From: Whalleya microplaca
Lineage: Eukaryota; Ascomycota; Sordariomycetes; Xylariales; Xylariaceae
Direction of reading: 5' to 3'
Length of the DNA: 64,000 nucleotides
Assembly: GCA_022497155.1 (NCBI GenBank)
Contig: MU385712.1
Span: forward strand, 1,301,765 to 1,365,764
The notes beneath the pieces were generated by a model. The model saw only the letters and a program-made list of their open reading frames with translations, had not been told where the DNA came from and did not search any database. Below, piece by piece: positions 32,741 through 44,084 of the stretch (its first letter is position 1; each line of letters begins with the position of its first letter). The position numbers were made by a program, and so were the translations under genes.

Positions 32741-35700
32741 TCAGTGACATTCATTGAAATCTGCCTGCTGGTTACAAACCTGTAAGCTTCCGAGGCTATC
32801 ATCAGCCTGTCCACCATCATGGGCTGATAGTAGTACACCTGCCAATTGTTTCTTCGACTTTTGAACTTCCATGACTTGCTGAAGCAACGGTATTAGCAAA
32901 TGCCGCCTGAAGTCGGAGCAGATCACTAACTTCTTCAAAGGAGTCACGTATGTAGAAGCGCACTGTTGTGACTTCTTTCGTTTGGCCGATTCGATGGATT
33001 CGTGCCAATGCTTGCTCTTCAAGTGTAGGGTTCCTGTGTAATTCCATCAATCAGATATTGTGTAGGTTACAAGCTGTATACTGCTCAACTTACCAATGCG
33101 GTTCCATGAGATAGGCACGAGTCGCTACTGTGAGAGTGAGACTAAATTACACAGTCTGTTAGTTATTCTTGGATCAAGACGAGACATCCTTTTCACTAGA
33201 CATTACGCACCCAACTGCACCACATGATAATGTCAAGAGCATGACACGAATTGTTGGGTCTGTCTTGAATTTGTTTACAACAGTCTGTCGTTCTTTCTGT
33301 GGGCCTTTCCCATCGAACCGGATGCTTTGTAGTCCAGCTCTGTCTAGGCCAGCTTGGACAATATCTACCGTTAATCTCCAGGTCGAAAACACGATACTGC
33401 GAGTAGTCAGAGAAAAAATGTATGTTCCAAAGCTGCTAATGTAGAGATACACACCATTTGACGTCTAGAAGGAGCAGTTTGATGTCCGCTAGTAAAGCTT
33501 CTACTTTCGAAGGGAGCCGATCTAATGAAACTTTCGTCTGCGGTGCCACTTTATCCGATATATTATCTAGTGCATTGGGGTCGAAAGAAACTGGAGCCAT
33601 AGGACAAGTCGGACGATGGCCACATGCGACGGTACGACCAGCTTCGCGAACTTTAAGCGAGCAGTCGGAGCATATGAATTTCATGCACCGCGAGAACTGC
33701 GAATGTCCACTACCTGACTCACCGTCAAATAGAGTTTCCGTGAGGTCAGCTGTCGATGAGCATTGAGAACACACTAGAGGTCACATTTCTCGTCGAGCAT
33801 TGAAAGTCTCCTGAGCAATAGTTGCCCATTCTTCTGCATCTAATGTTTGCTTCTTGGAATCTTTCAGGCTCCTTGTGTGGTAATGAAGTCCCATATTACA
33901 GACTAGTCGCAGAGACTCGATCTGCTGAAGGACGTTCACAAAGCCGCCAGATCTAGATACATCAGAGTCCTGGAGGAGAATGTCGTCGATTTTTGTAATA
34001 GTTTTCTGACGAATCTCCTTGTATAATGATCTTTCTGCGGTAGTAAAGTCAACAGGGCATTGCATATCCCTTCGAACAGGGATGTTTATTGTCCCTTTAC
34101 TTCTACGGAGGATAAGGCATGCCGAGAGCCGTTGCAACCTTTTGACAGCTTGCTCGTCCTCTCCTGACTTCCAGAAGTCAGAAATATCAGCATCGAAGCG
34201 TTTAGCGTCTGTATACGGGTGAACTCTAATGAACTTGAGGAGACTCGCAAGGTCGCCAAGACGATTCTGTATCGACGTTCCACTGACGGCCCACCTGGAT
34301 TTCGATTCTAGTGCACATGTAGCTCGGGCCATGTTTGAGTTCCCGTTTCGTATAAAATGTGCTATTATATTTAGATTGAGTGAATGCAATATGTCAAAGA
34401 CAGTATACCATGACTCACTTACCTTCGTAAAGAATGATACGTCTCCAGCAGACAGAGAAGAGAAAGGAGTTCCCAGTAGCCTTCCGGGACTTCCATTCGG
34501 TGGCCACCGTGTGATAGGTCGTCAAAATCACATTCGCTCCATGGACCTCTTCTAGGCTACTTAACTTAGTCTTTCCATGATGACGACGAACCTCCAGAGC
34601 CCCGTTTACGACATGTCTGTTCAAATATCAGCACGAGCTTGCTTCCTAGTATTTAGACTTACTCCAAGGTCTGCTCTTCCCACGTTCCTAAAACTACAAA
34701 AGATTCAGTACGTAGGCGCTATCGGTAAATATCCTAGCAGGTCATTTAACATACGAGGGGGTGGTACGATTATGAGAGTGGTTGCGACTTGATGGAGGGC
34801 ATTTTCTTCCATATCGATATACGCAGTTGTGGAGTGCAGGTCACTCGCTGCTAATGCTACCATAGTCAAGGTCTTACCAAGTCCCATGGTGTCTGCAATT
34901 ATACCTCCACGGAACTGTGGTGGTTCTACGGCTTGGTAAGCTTCAGAAATTATATTTACGAAACTAGAATGTTATTAGCGGATTTCAACAGAAACAAGAA
35001 AATAACTTGTCGAATTCTAGACCTGCGAAGCACTATGCTTCACTATTTCCTTCAGTCTCGAAAAGTTGATACAAGCTACATATGGTATTATAAGATGAAC
35101 TAGGTTGGAGGACACAGACAATCGTTGTTGATCTGTATCGACAAGAGCCCAGAGATCAGGCTGTTCGCCGTCGAAGGACCACCCTTTCTCCCGTCGGATC
35201 GTAAAGGTGAGAGCCTGTCTTTGATGTCTTTTATGCCATGTTAGCATGTAAAATATTTGTGGTTGTGGCAAAAACGCGCTACCTCTTTAGTGTCGTCAAT
35301 ATAGCTATTGGCTGAGGGGCTTCCTCCAGCTCCTCCCTGGAACTCAAAATATCGAGCAAGTCAGATCGTTCCGTAATGTATTTGAGATGGTTTCGGCCGG
35401 ACCCCTCTGAGATTATTTCAGAGACCAAATGACATGAATCTATACCAAGTGGTGATAGCCTATGAGGGTTCCAATACTTGACATCTAGATGACAAGATCG
35501 AGGGTCCTGCAGATACATATCATATTCTTGGAAATAGCTACCAATGTCGTCGAAGATATCAATTGAACCATACACAGTTATATCCAGAGTGCAAGGCAAC
35601 TGGGAAAAGCCTGGGTGTAGTCTTTGGTTCCCCTGGTCGGTGTCAAGTGTGCTTGAAATATGGAGTTGTAGGGATGTCTCCTTGAGTAGACCCTGTATCA

Positions 35701-36561
35701 TCTGACCATATTCAGATGAAATTCGCCCACTTATTTCCGCAGTGTCATTAGCTATGAATCGATCCGATGATTCTAAGCAAACGCGAAATGTCGACGGCAT
35801 TTTGCCTGTTCCATGCCATTCACATTTACTAGAAATACCCGGAACCTGTCAAGAGTTAATATTTGAAAAGGTGAGAGGTAAATGAAAAATACTACCATGC
35901 CGAAACAAACCATCTCACAATGTCCATCATTTTCTTGGGCATAAAATAATTTAGAGTCTTCCTGTATTTCAGCATCCTTGTCCTCGCTAGGATTGAGAAT
36001 CGAGACCGAAGTCCCGTTCTTGGTGATAGAAAATTGGTTGTGAACTGTTTTTTGTAATTCGACAGATGGAAGACTTGATAGAGTGGTTTCAGTAATTACC
36101 GGGCAGGAGGGGATGCTAGGTTCGAAACATGTATTCTGAGGTTGTGAATTTGGCGTAGGAAAGTTATGATATGGTCTAGAATAATTCCAGTTGCAAGGGG
36201 GTTGTGTAGAGCCAGTACGAGGCCCGACTGAAATCTGATTATGCGAGTAGTGTAGCTTATGATCCACATTCTGTCCCGGTTTATGATTAAATGGAACAGA
36301 ATAACCTTGGAGTCCATATAATGATGTGTTTGTGAATGGGAGAAAACGATGTGACATAGAACCCGAGGAATTATAGTTAGCAACCTCTCCAGGGAACTCT
36401 GGTTGATCGCATGAGTTCCAATGAACCCTGGAATGTCCAAGAGCACTGTAGGGCTGAAGTTGCTGGGTCACTTGGCCGTGCGAATTTGTTGAGTGACACC
36501 TCAAGTCGTCGATCAGTCGACGCTTGACTTTGGGATGTGAGGATTCATCTGGCAGATTCAT
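32741..36561 (-). pseudogene. SNF2/RAD5-like helicase with RING finger, one in-frame TGA
   Basis: Eleven minus-strand exons join in phase: 36,561-35,896, 35,845-35,283, 35,227-35,114, 34,963-34,755, 34,687-34,663, 34,616-34,423, 34,361-33,455, 33,396-33,211, 33,141-33,094, 33,033-32,931 and 32,878-32,741, about 1,050 codons. The first ATG is at 36,561. The order is a long disordered N-terminus, a family domain (VPGISSKCEWHGTGKMP), helicase motif I MGLGKT (about residue 478), motif II, LRRSKGTINIP, a RING-like Cys/His region (VCSQCSS...CSDC...CGHRPTC), and helicase C-terminal motifs (IVFSTW, GLQSIRFDGK, NPTLEEQALARIHRIGQ). Relatives are RAD5/HLTF-type SWI2/SNF2 ATPases. Two lesions: motif II reads YEAH instead of DEAH (codons 589-592), and codon 784 is TGA (33,783-33,781) just before the RING, in continuous frame. 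It may be a recent pseudogene or produce a RING-less protein. Confidence 0.8.
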
Positions 36562-37051
36562 CTCAATGTCTGTCCAGTGGTAATATGGTGGTTGCTTTAG
36601 TCTGATTTTCAACCTTCGAAGGTGAGTATCAGCATTGGATACAACATTGTGTGTCGGGCATCAATGTACAAATAGATAAGAGAGAATAGGGTGCTAGGTC
36701 CTATATATGAGCGATGCTGGGGTGGTACCACCGCGCCCCCGGACTGAATTAGATGAATCACAGTAGCTAGCTTAGGACCTCGTCGATTCCTAATACAACC
36801 TTTTCCTTCTACTCAGTCTGCCTCCCAAGTCAGCCCTTATAGCCACGCTGATATTCGCAGCATATAACTGGCCGCGCTGACTTGGGGTCTGCGGGGGCTG
36901 AGCAAATGACATGTAACGTTCGACTCCTTGAAGATTTTTTTTTTTCTTGACGTGAGTTCTTGCTCGTATTCTTTCACAACATAGTAGTAGTTCCTTGACA
37001 AAAGTCTGTTGCTATCACAGAACGACAAATTTATCACTTTCATTTTCATCT

Positions 37052-37072
37052 AAAAAAAAAAAAAAAAAAAAA
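37052..37072 (+). repeat. Poly-A tract (21 bases)
   Basis: An uninterrupted A run lies in the spacer between the divergent SNF2-like and NACHT genes, about 50 bases upstream of the NACHT start. Such dA tracts commonly disfavour nucleosomes in fungal promoters. Confidence 0.9.
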
Positions 37073-37123
37073 GCCAACCAACTCCTATATAAATACTAGG
37101 TACTCTGATATACTCAAGCCGAC

Positions 37124-38317
37124 ATGCCATTAGCTCCTGCGACCTCCACCTTAGCTCGACAAACTATGAAATCGGCATTCGAAGACCTTAACAGAACGAT
37201 CACCCCCGCAGATTCACGAAGTTTCCACAGTATCACTCTTCAAGATGTTAGAAGAGAAGCAATTCAGATCGAGGATGAGCTTGCTGCAAGGCAGTGTCTA
37301 CGAAACATGCGCCGGCTTACACCCCTCTTCACTGGTCTAGAACACTATGCGAAAGTGATGGATGTACTGTGCAATGGTACTCCGTATTTACCGTGGATCG
37401 TGAGTTGCATCAGGAGTTAATAGTCTCATTCCTGACCTTTTCCTTTTGAAAGAATTCCCCATTAGGATATATATTATGGAGTCAACAACTCTCCTGGGAG
37501 GGTCTAGAATGCTCAGTAAATCACACAGCTGTATAAAATACTAACTCTATATACCAAAGTGGGCACCAGTCACGCTTATTCTGCGAGTTGCTTCGGAATA
37601 TGTGGAAGCATTTGAACAAATCATTAAGGGGTACGCAAGAATTGCGGAGTCGCTAGAGAGATTTCAAATTCTACAGAATGCTTTCGACAACAGTAGCGAT
37701 TTCCAAGTGACTCTAGCAGCATTTTACGCAGACATTCTTCATTTCCATAGGCATGGGTATAAGTTTGTCCGTCGAAATGGTACGCATCTATGCTCTATCA
37801 TGGCCATGTTAACTTACATGTTCTAGGTTGGAAACTACTGTTTCTTACATCGTGGGGTCGCTTTCAGAGACGTTTTGACAACATTCTTGACGATATGAAG
37901 CGCCACGAGACCTTAATAGATCTCGGGGCAAATGCTCGGGATATCACGGAGGCGCGTCAAATGCGTCAAGACATCCGCAATTGGAGGGAAGAGGGCATTG
38001 GGCGAGTCAAAGTATTCGAAGAAGAGCAAGCTTCCAAGCAGTATCAGGCCGTCGCATCGTGGATGAAGCTAGATGAATCAGACCGACTAGCCATCTTTGA
38101 CGCAATATCAGCTGAAGGCACCAAGCATCCAGGAACATGTGAGTGGGTCTTGAAACATCCGAAAATACAGTCCTGGCTACAGAGTAAACCAGATGTACCG
38201 ATCCTTTGGTTGCAAGGCACGCCTGGCTCTGGGAAGAGTGTCATATCTACACAGCTTGTCAATTTCATCGAATCAGCAGGGTCATTTGTGATTCACCATT
38301 TTTGCACATATGCCTAG
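37124..38317 (+). CDS. Truncated NACHT (NLR-like STAND) protein
   Basis: Three exons, 37,124-37,399, 37,560-37,779 and 37,827-38,317, join in phase to about 328 residues. Intron 1 has a CTAAC branch point; intron 2 is 47 nt. The N-terminal half (VASEYVEAFEQIIKGYARIA, ILHFHRHGYKFVRR, WKLLFLTSWGRFQRRFD) is the DUF7708-type domain found at the start of fungal NACHT/ankyrin proteins. A linker (ARQMRQDIRNWREE, then WLKHP-like KIQSWLQSKPDVPILWL) leads into the P-loop GTPGSGKSVIS. The frame stops at TAG about 30 residues later, with a GTAAGT donor overlapping the stop, where full-length relatives continue through the NACHT domain and C-terminal repeats. I found no acceptor and continuation downstream, so the rest seems lost. 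Confidence 0.75.
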
Positions 38318-38812
38318 TAAGTAGCAATCAGAGTCATTCATTCTCCCCTTCAGCCTATTATTCGGCAATTGATCCCCGTTGTTATACACTCGGGAGTCAA
38401 GGGCTCAAGACAAGTTTTTGAACTCCCGATACTCATTCAAACTATTTAAGAAGAAGAAACACTGATTATTGATACTGCAGTGCATCTTCCAAAAAATATG
38501 TGTGAAAGCCGGCCGGTCTGTTGTTGGCGCATTTCCTACATTTATGACTGGATGAATTTTTGCTGGTGAGTCAAGTCCTACAATGAAACCAGCCTGGCGG
38601 CGATTTTGCCACCAACAAGGCAAATTCAGCGGCTAGTCGACGTCAGCGGATCTTGGGAATGGCAATAAGCAAACAAATTCTTTGAAAAAGACGTATGACA
38701 ATTCCAGGTGGTACATAGCTTGAATCGATCTATATCCTTCTGGACTCACCCGGATTTCCCCCTCTTAAGTGCCTTCAATTATAGATCTACAGTATATCCA
38801 ACTTATGCCAGG
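38318..38812. other. Spacer after the truncated NACHT gene
   Basis: Translations do not continue the NACHT domain. A possible acceptor CCCCTTCAG at about 38,355 leads to a stop within seven codons. Confidence 0.4.
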
Positions 38813-39244
38813 ATGGCTAGGCACGCAATCAACAATGATCAACTTGATCATATCAAATCCACCAATTTGAATCAAATCAACAACGATGTTGATAAACTGT
38901 ACCATGCTGCCGCAGATTTTCAGCAGGAACTCCTACAACTATACGCAGACGGCAAAATATCCGTACGGGCTGGCAATGTACGATCGACCCTGAATGAGGA
39001 AACGAAAACACCAAATAAGAATCTGACTGAGAAGCCTCCATTCTGGTCCGGTCTTCAATGGATACCGGCGGAACGGGACTATTCAACTGACGCCGCTACC
39101 ATGGAACCCTCTTGTTCCGTTAGTTCCCACATGGATGTTCTTGTCTATGACTGCTCCGTGTCCAAACTCGAGGTTTGGTCTGGATTGAAAGCCCTGCAGA
39201 GTATGTCGTGCTTAAAAAAAACATATATCTATCCACCCGACTGA
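38813..39244 (+). CDS. Hypothetical protein, weakly supported
   Basis: An open frame of 143 residues starts at the ATG within the longer frame that opens at 38,708. The protein begins MARHAINNDQLDHIKSTNLN and has an amphipathic helical stretch (VDKLYHAAADFQQELLQLYA), then a polar tail. I recognise no family. Codon use is not distinctive. It could be a real orphan gene, part of a lost exon, or chance. Confidence 0.25.
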   Translation: MARHAINNDQLDHIKSTNLNQINNDVDKLYHAAADFQQELLQLYADGKISVRAGNVRSTLNEETKTPNKNLTEKPPFWSGLQWIPAERDYSTDAATMEPSCSVSSHMDVLVYDCSVSKLEVWSGLKALQSMSCLKKTYIYPPD

Positions 39245-40141
39245 CGGAATCGACAGGGAAAAGAGCACTATTCGCAAAACTGCCGTCTAGATGGTGCTCG
39301 GAGGTCCAGGTCTGCGTAGAAAAAATCACCAGAACGGAGGCAAAGCATGCGCCGAGATATGATTACTGACAAAGCCATCCCGCACACCATGACAACCCGT
39401 TGCCGGATTCCTCTTACTCGGCTCAAGCCAGGAGCTAGGTTGAGGATATTCTCAGGACAGATAAAGTGGATATTTGTGCTTAATATATCATGGGAATTTG
39501 GTAAATCTATCGAGTGTTAAAATTTAACATGAATGGGACATAATACTGGGACTTCGTATTTTATATAGAGGTATGGGGTATTTAACTGGATGGTGCTGGA
39601 TGTAATGCGAACCAAGCAGTGCGTTTGAAAGGGGTATTATCGATAGTCTTCTTAGGATAGAATGTCCTGGAGGTGTGCTACCTATATAGATGAGATGTAT
39701 AATCCAGTGTTTTGGTTTATCAGTTCAAGCCGATATCTATAAATATACCCATCAAGTTGATATATAACTGATGGCAAGCAGCGAGATACGGCGTACGCAG
39801 TATGCCATATAAGCCAGTACTAGATATCAGGTTGCGACCTTGATATTAAACATCCTTTTGTGGAGGTTTGGTGCAGTGGGTACTGGCTGTAGCCACGCCG
39901 TCACACAGCGCCTAAGAATCTTGGCTTTTGCTTTCCTCATTAGTCAGAAAATAAACACTCATTTAGCCTCACCAAATTGCAAATGCCGTAACAGCATTCT
40001 ACAACATATAATCTACTTGCATCGAGTGAATCCATCTATTTATTCCCAGCAGGCCTAACCAAATCTAGTCGACACACACACAACTAGCTACCTATTCTAC
40101 GTAAACTGTACACACTAGGCTTTCCACACCTAGTCAGTTAG
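39245..40141. other. Intergenic region, no gene supported
   Basis: This lies between the hypothetical frame and the 3' end of SEC18. AT-rich stretches and short unsupported frames only. Confidence 0.55.
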
Positions 40142-42823
40142 TTAGTAGCCCGCGGGATTCCTGGCCGCCATGATAGCGCTGATATCCTCGGCGAGGCTGA
40201 CGGGCAGCGAGTCGCGGACGCTGGCGGTCTCGAGCGCGGAGAAGACGGCCTTGACGCCGATGCCGACCTCCTGGGTGCCCGTGAGCGACTGCAGCTCGTT
40301 GAGGGCCTCGTTGACGTCGGCGGGCCCGCTGAACTTGCCCGACGCCGCCAGCAGCGCCTGCAGCTCGCGGTGGTCCTTGACCGCCGGCACCGCGATCTCG
40401 CGGTCGAAGGCGAACACGCCGTGCTGGTCCAGCATCGACCGCTGGCTCGTCGTGGCGATGATGAGGAGTCTCCGTCCCTAGATTGATTGTCAGTCGGAGG
40501 CAACATTTCTAGAACGATGTAAGAAGTATATATACATACCTTGGGTGGTCTGGTTTCGAGTACGGCGCCCAAATACTGCACCACGGCATTTGAGAACCTG
40601 GGTCCGATGGGGTTCCAGTCGATGATCTTCTCGACGCTGTCGAGGATCACGATGCTGAGGGCGGACTTGTACGCGTCGGAGAAGGCGCGCCGCAGATGTT
40701 CCAGCTTCGCGGCCTCGTTGGTGCCGACATCGATCGGCCGGATGATCTTGACGAACGGGAATTCCGACTTCAGCCCGATCTCGGCGGCCAGCGCCGTCTT
40801 GCCGGCTCCGAGAGGACCGTGGACTAAGACGGAGAACAGAGGTGACTTCTCAGAGGTACGGACAGCCTGCACGAAGCTGAGACCCGTCGAAAGGATCGAT
40901 TGTATGTGTGGACTGTAGTGAATGACTCCGTACGGAGCCACGCTGGTCAGCTCCTCCTCGGAGACACCGAACGCGGGTTTCACGTCCTCCAGAGCTCTCA
41001 TAAAATCGGCACGTGTGAGCATTACATCCTGAGGATTGCCCTGGACACCCGTCACGTCTCCAAGCTTGGTGTGTCGTGTGAATGCATAAGATAACGCAGC
41101 TTTGACAAGACCGCTGATCTCGGCACCTGAGTAGTTCTTGGTCAAGTGCGCGAGCTCGTCTAAGCTAACGTCGTCACCCAATTTGTTGATGGCTCTAATC
41201 TTGGCAGTGTGGATCTACAGTATGAAGCGTTAGTGTTACCGAGCTCTTCCAAACAGATTGACAACTGGGGATTATGGATTTCATAGCTTTGAATGATACT
41301 CGAATAAGGAAATTTAAATTCATAAATCTAGACGGAGGGGATAAGAAATGACTCTGAATATTGCTCACATTAAGAATTTGGACTCGACCGTGCTCGTCAG
41401 GTAATGAGATTTCAACGTGCACCTCAAGACGGCCGGGTCGCAGAAGGGCATCATCGATCATGTCCTTCCGATTCGTCATACCAATCAACAAGATGTTGTT
41501 AAGTTGGTCTACACCATCGAGCTTGGACAAGAGCTGGTTGACCACGCTGTCTCCCACGCCAGTGCCTCCAGACCCACTACCTCTCTGCTTGCAGACAGCA
41601 TCTAGTTCGTCAAATATGATGATGTGTAGGCCGCTTTCCTCGCCCTTCTCCTTGTATTCTTTCTCTGCATCGGCGAACATTTTTCTGACGTTCTCTTCCG
41701 ATTGTCCTACATACTTGTTCAGTATCTCTGGGCCGTTTATGATCTTCGGTTCCCGGGCATTCAGCATCTTGCCAATCTGCCTGGCAATAAGCGTTTTACC
41801 CGTGCCTGGTGGACCATAGAGCAAAACACCTTTCACGTGGGAAATGCCCATCTGCTCTACCAAGCCCGGAGGGAAAACTCGAGATGCGAAAGCGCGTCTG
41901 AAAATCGTGCTGAACTCTTCGTCCAGGCCTCCGATACCCATATCGGCAAACTTGAAGTCAGGCCGGAGGATAGCGTTTGAGGCAGGCTTTCTCGTCGAGC
42001 CCTTCAGCTTGATAGGAGACTTGGCATCCTTAAAGAAGTTGATCTCGGAGGTGCCAGGTACCAGGAGGCCCCTAGCATCGGGGTTCGAGGACGCTTCCGC
42101 AGGCTGGCTCTTTTCGCTACCGAGTTCAATGAGCTGAACGGTCTTCACGCCGAACATCAGCGGTATCCCTCTGAAGTCCATCAAGAGCCGTTGGCCCGGG
42201 GCGAAGATCTGGCCCTGGAACATCTTTACAAATGCATCCGCAAGCTGGTCTTGGTCATATGGCACATCCGTTATTTTGCGCTGCGATGCAAACCCAATCT
42301 CCACATCCATATTGCTTAGAGGGATCTTGTGCTCATATCTCTCGCCAACGATGGCGTCCGTCATACTAATGCCGCACCATGTCCGCTGGGGGTCCGACAA
42401 GCTTATACATCCGGGTGGTATATACTCCGTCGGGCGAGCCGTAACGACAAAACTACCATTCAGCAGGATATGTAAGTCCTTGCCGTAAGGATCGGGAGGG
42501 AAGTCCTGGGGCGAGACGGCGCAGAGGTTGCCGAAGATGTATTGTTGGGCTAGGTCGCCCTTCTCTAGCTTGGCCACTCGGAGCTGGACTGGGCGACTCG
42601 GAGCAGCACTGGCGCGAGGCGCTCTCTGCTGTTGAGGAGGAGGCGCACCATATCCAGGCGATGGCGCACCATAAGCACCTCTCGGATCGTATTCGGGCGG
42701 ACCGGAGTAGTCGCGCGACGGCCTCTGGGATACCTGAGAGTACCCTTGGTCGCCGCCCGGGGGTTGGCGGCCCCCTAATCCCGCGCGAGGCCCCCGGCCG
42801 AAGAGGTTGTTTCGCAAATCCAT
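40142..42823 (-). CDS. SEC18: Vesicular-fusion ATPase Sec18 (NSF)
   Basis: Three minus-strand exons, 42,823-41,369, 41,214-40,540 and 40,477-40,142, give 821 residues, the normal length. I chose the ATG at 42,823 (MDLRNNLFGRG). The N-terminus is Gly/Pro/Tyr-rich (YGAPSPGYGAPPPQQQ), then the substrate-binding N domain (KGDLAQQYIFGNL, PYDQDQLADAFVKMFQGQ). D1 has Walker A GPPGTGKT (about residue 338), Walker B IIIFDELDAVC and the second region of homology GMTNRKDMIDDALLRPGRLE. D2 has Walker A GPLGAGKT (about 620) and a Walker B-like IVILDSVEKIIDW without DE, as usual in NSF D2, ending VSLAEDISAIMAARNPAGY. Sec18 hexamers disassemble cis-SNARE complexes with Sec17 on secretory and vacuolar membranes. 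The introns have GTGAGC and GTATGT donors. Confidence 0.95.
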
Positions 42824-44084
42824 CGGTGCGATGTGGTAAAGGAGGGTATTCAAGCAATTGTAGCCTTTCGAGGGAGCGAGCAACTATGAGAGCTAGGTTA
42901 GAGGGGAGATGATGACATGGCCAGATTGCGTCAGCGGAATAACATACTCTACTCAAACAAGGGCAGGATCTGAAGGAAGGGTGTCGCTTATAATAGGTAG
43001 TATTAGACTGTTGGTGTTTCTTTGTTGTTGAGGTCAGGGAGAGCCAGTCCCAGTCGCAGTTGCTGTAGGTAATAATAAGTAGGTAACTATGTATGAGATC
43101 GCAGGCTCGGCTGAGGACGTTACGTCGCAGCTACAGTTTCAGAGCTTAAGCGGGTAACACTAGATCAGATATAGGTTAGCGTACTTTAGAGTCAGTGGCA
43201 GGTGGCGGGGTAGTGGGGCAGGGTGGGCCGTGGTTGGTTGGTGTTTCTGATCGAGGACAGATTGGAGGACAGATTGATGAGAGACGACAACTATCACTAA
43301 TGATAAGTACAGAGTACATACTATACTCTCTTATACACATGTATTTCTAACATTTGCAGTACTTCTTTTCTCCTTTCCAATCTTTAGTTACAAATGGCAG
43401 GATTTAGAAGCGTCAGTGATTCATATACGTAGGCTTATCACTACAAATCGCCATATAACATTTACTCATATGACATCATATTGAGCGAGAGCCGTGCTGA
43501 ACCGTTACAATCCGCATCATCATATTCCAAGCTTATGCCAACTGGAGTGTACTTGAAGTTGGATCAGCATGTTATAAATAAGTCAAACTCAATTGAGCCC
43601 TTCAACATCTATCGATAAACTATGCATAGACCTACTAGCACCAGTAGTTTAGTAATGATCGTTATTGGAGTGAGCTGGTCTACCATTTGTCAGAAAGATA
43701 GTATTACTAGCTTTCTGAGTATATTGGTGAAGTCTGTGAGTTCCCACACGCCCAAGTATCTTAGAACTTACTGTTAAAATACAGGGTAAATGACTTGATT
43801 GACTTTAGGTTTAGGTATTCTAGAGTGGCGGATGGCCTGTTATGTACACAATGCTACTATCCATGCCTTGTACTGTACCATTCCCTGACCCTCAATCCAA
43901 CCCTTACATTTCATAGAAAACAAAAGTCCTCTTTGACTATCCGATAAAGGTTTTACGGTACAATATTCCATCTCATACCATACCTAGGTATCCACCAATA
44001 GACTATGAATTCTACAGGTAAGACTAGAGTGTCTACTTAGGTACATAGTTATATAAGGAGATCTGGGCTATTACATAGTTGAGT
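42824..44084. other. SEC18 upstream region
   Basis: About 1.2 kb. The part nearest SEC18 holds its promoter and leader; the rest is the 3' flank of the DUF6604 gene. No open frame with support. Confidence 0.5.
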
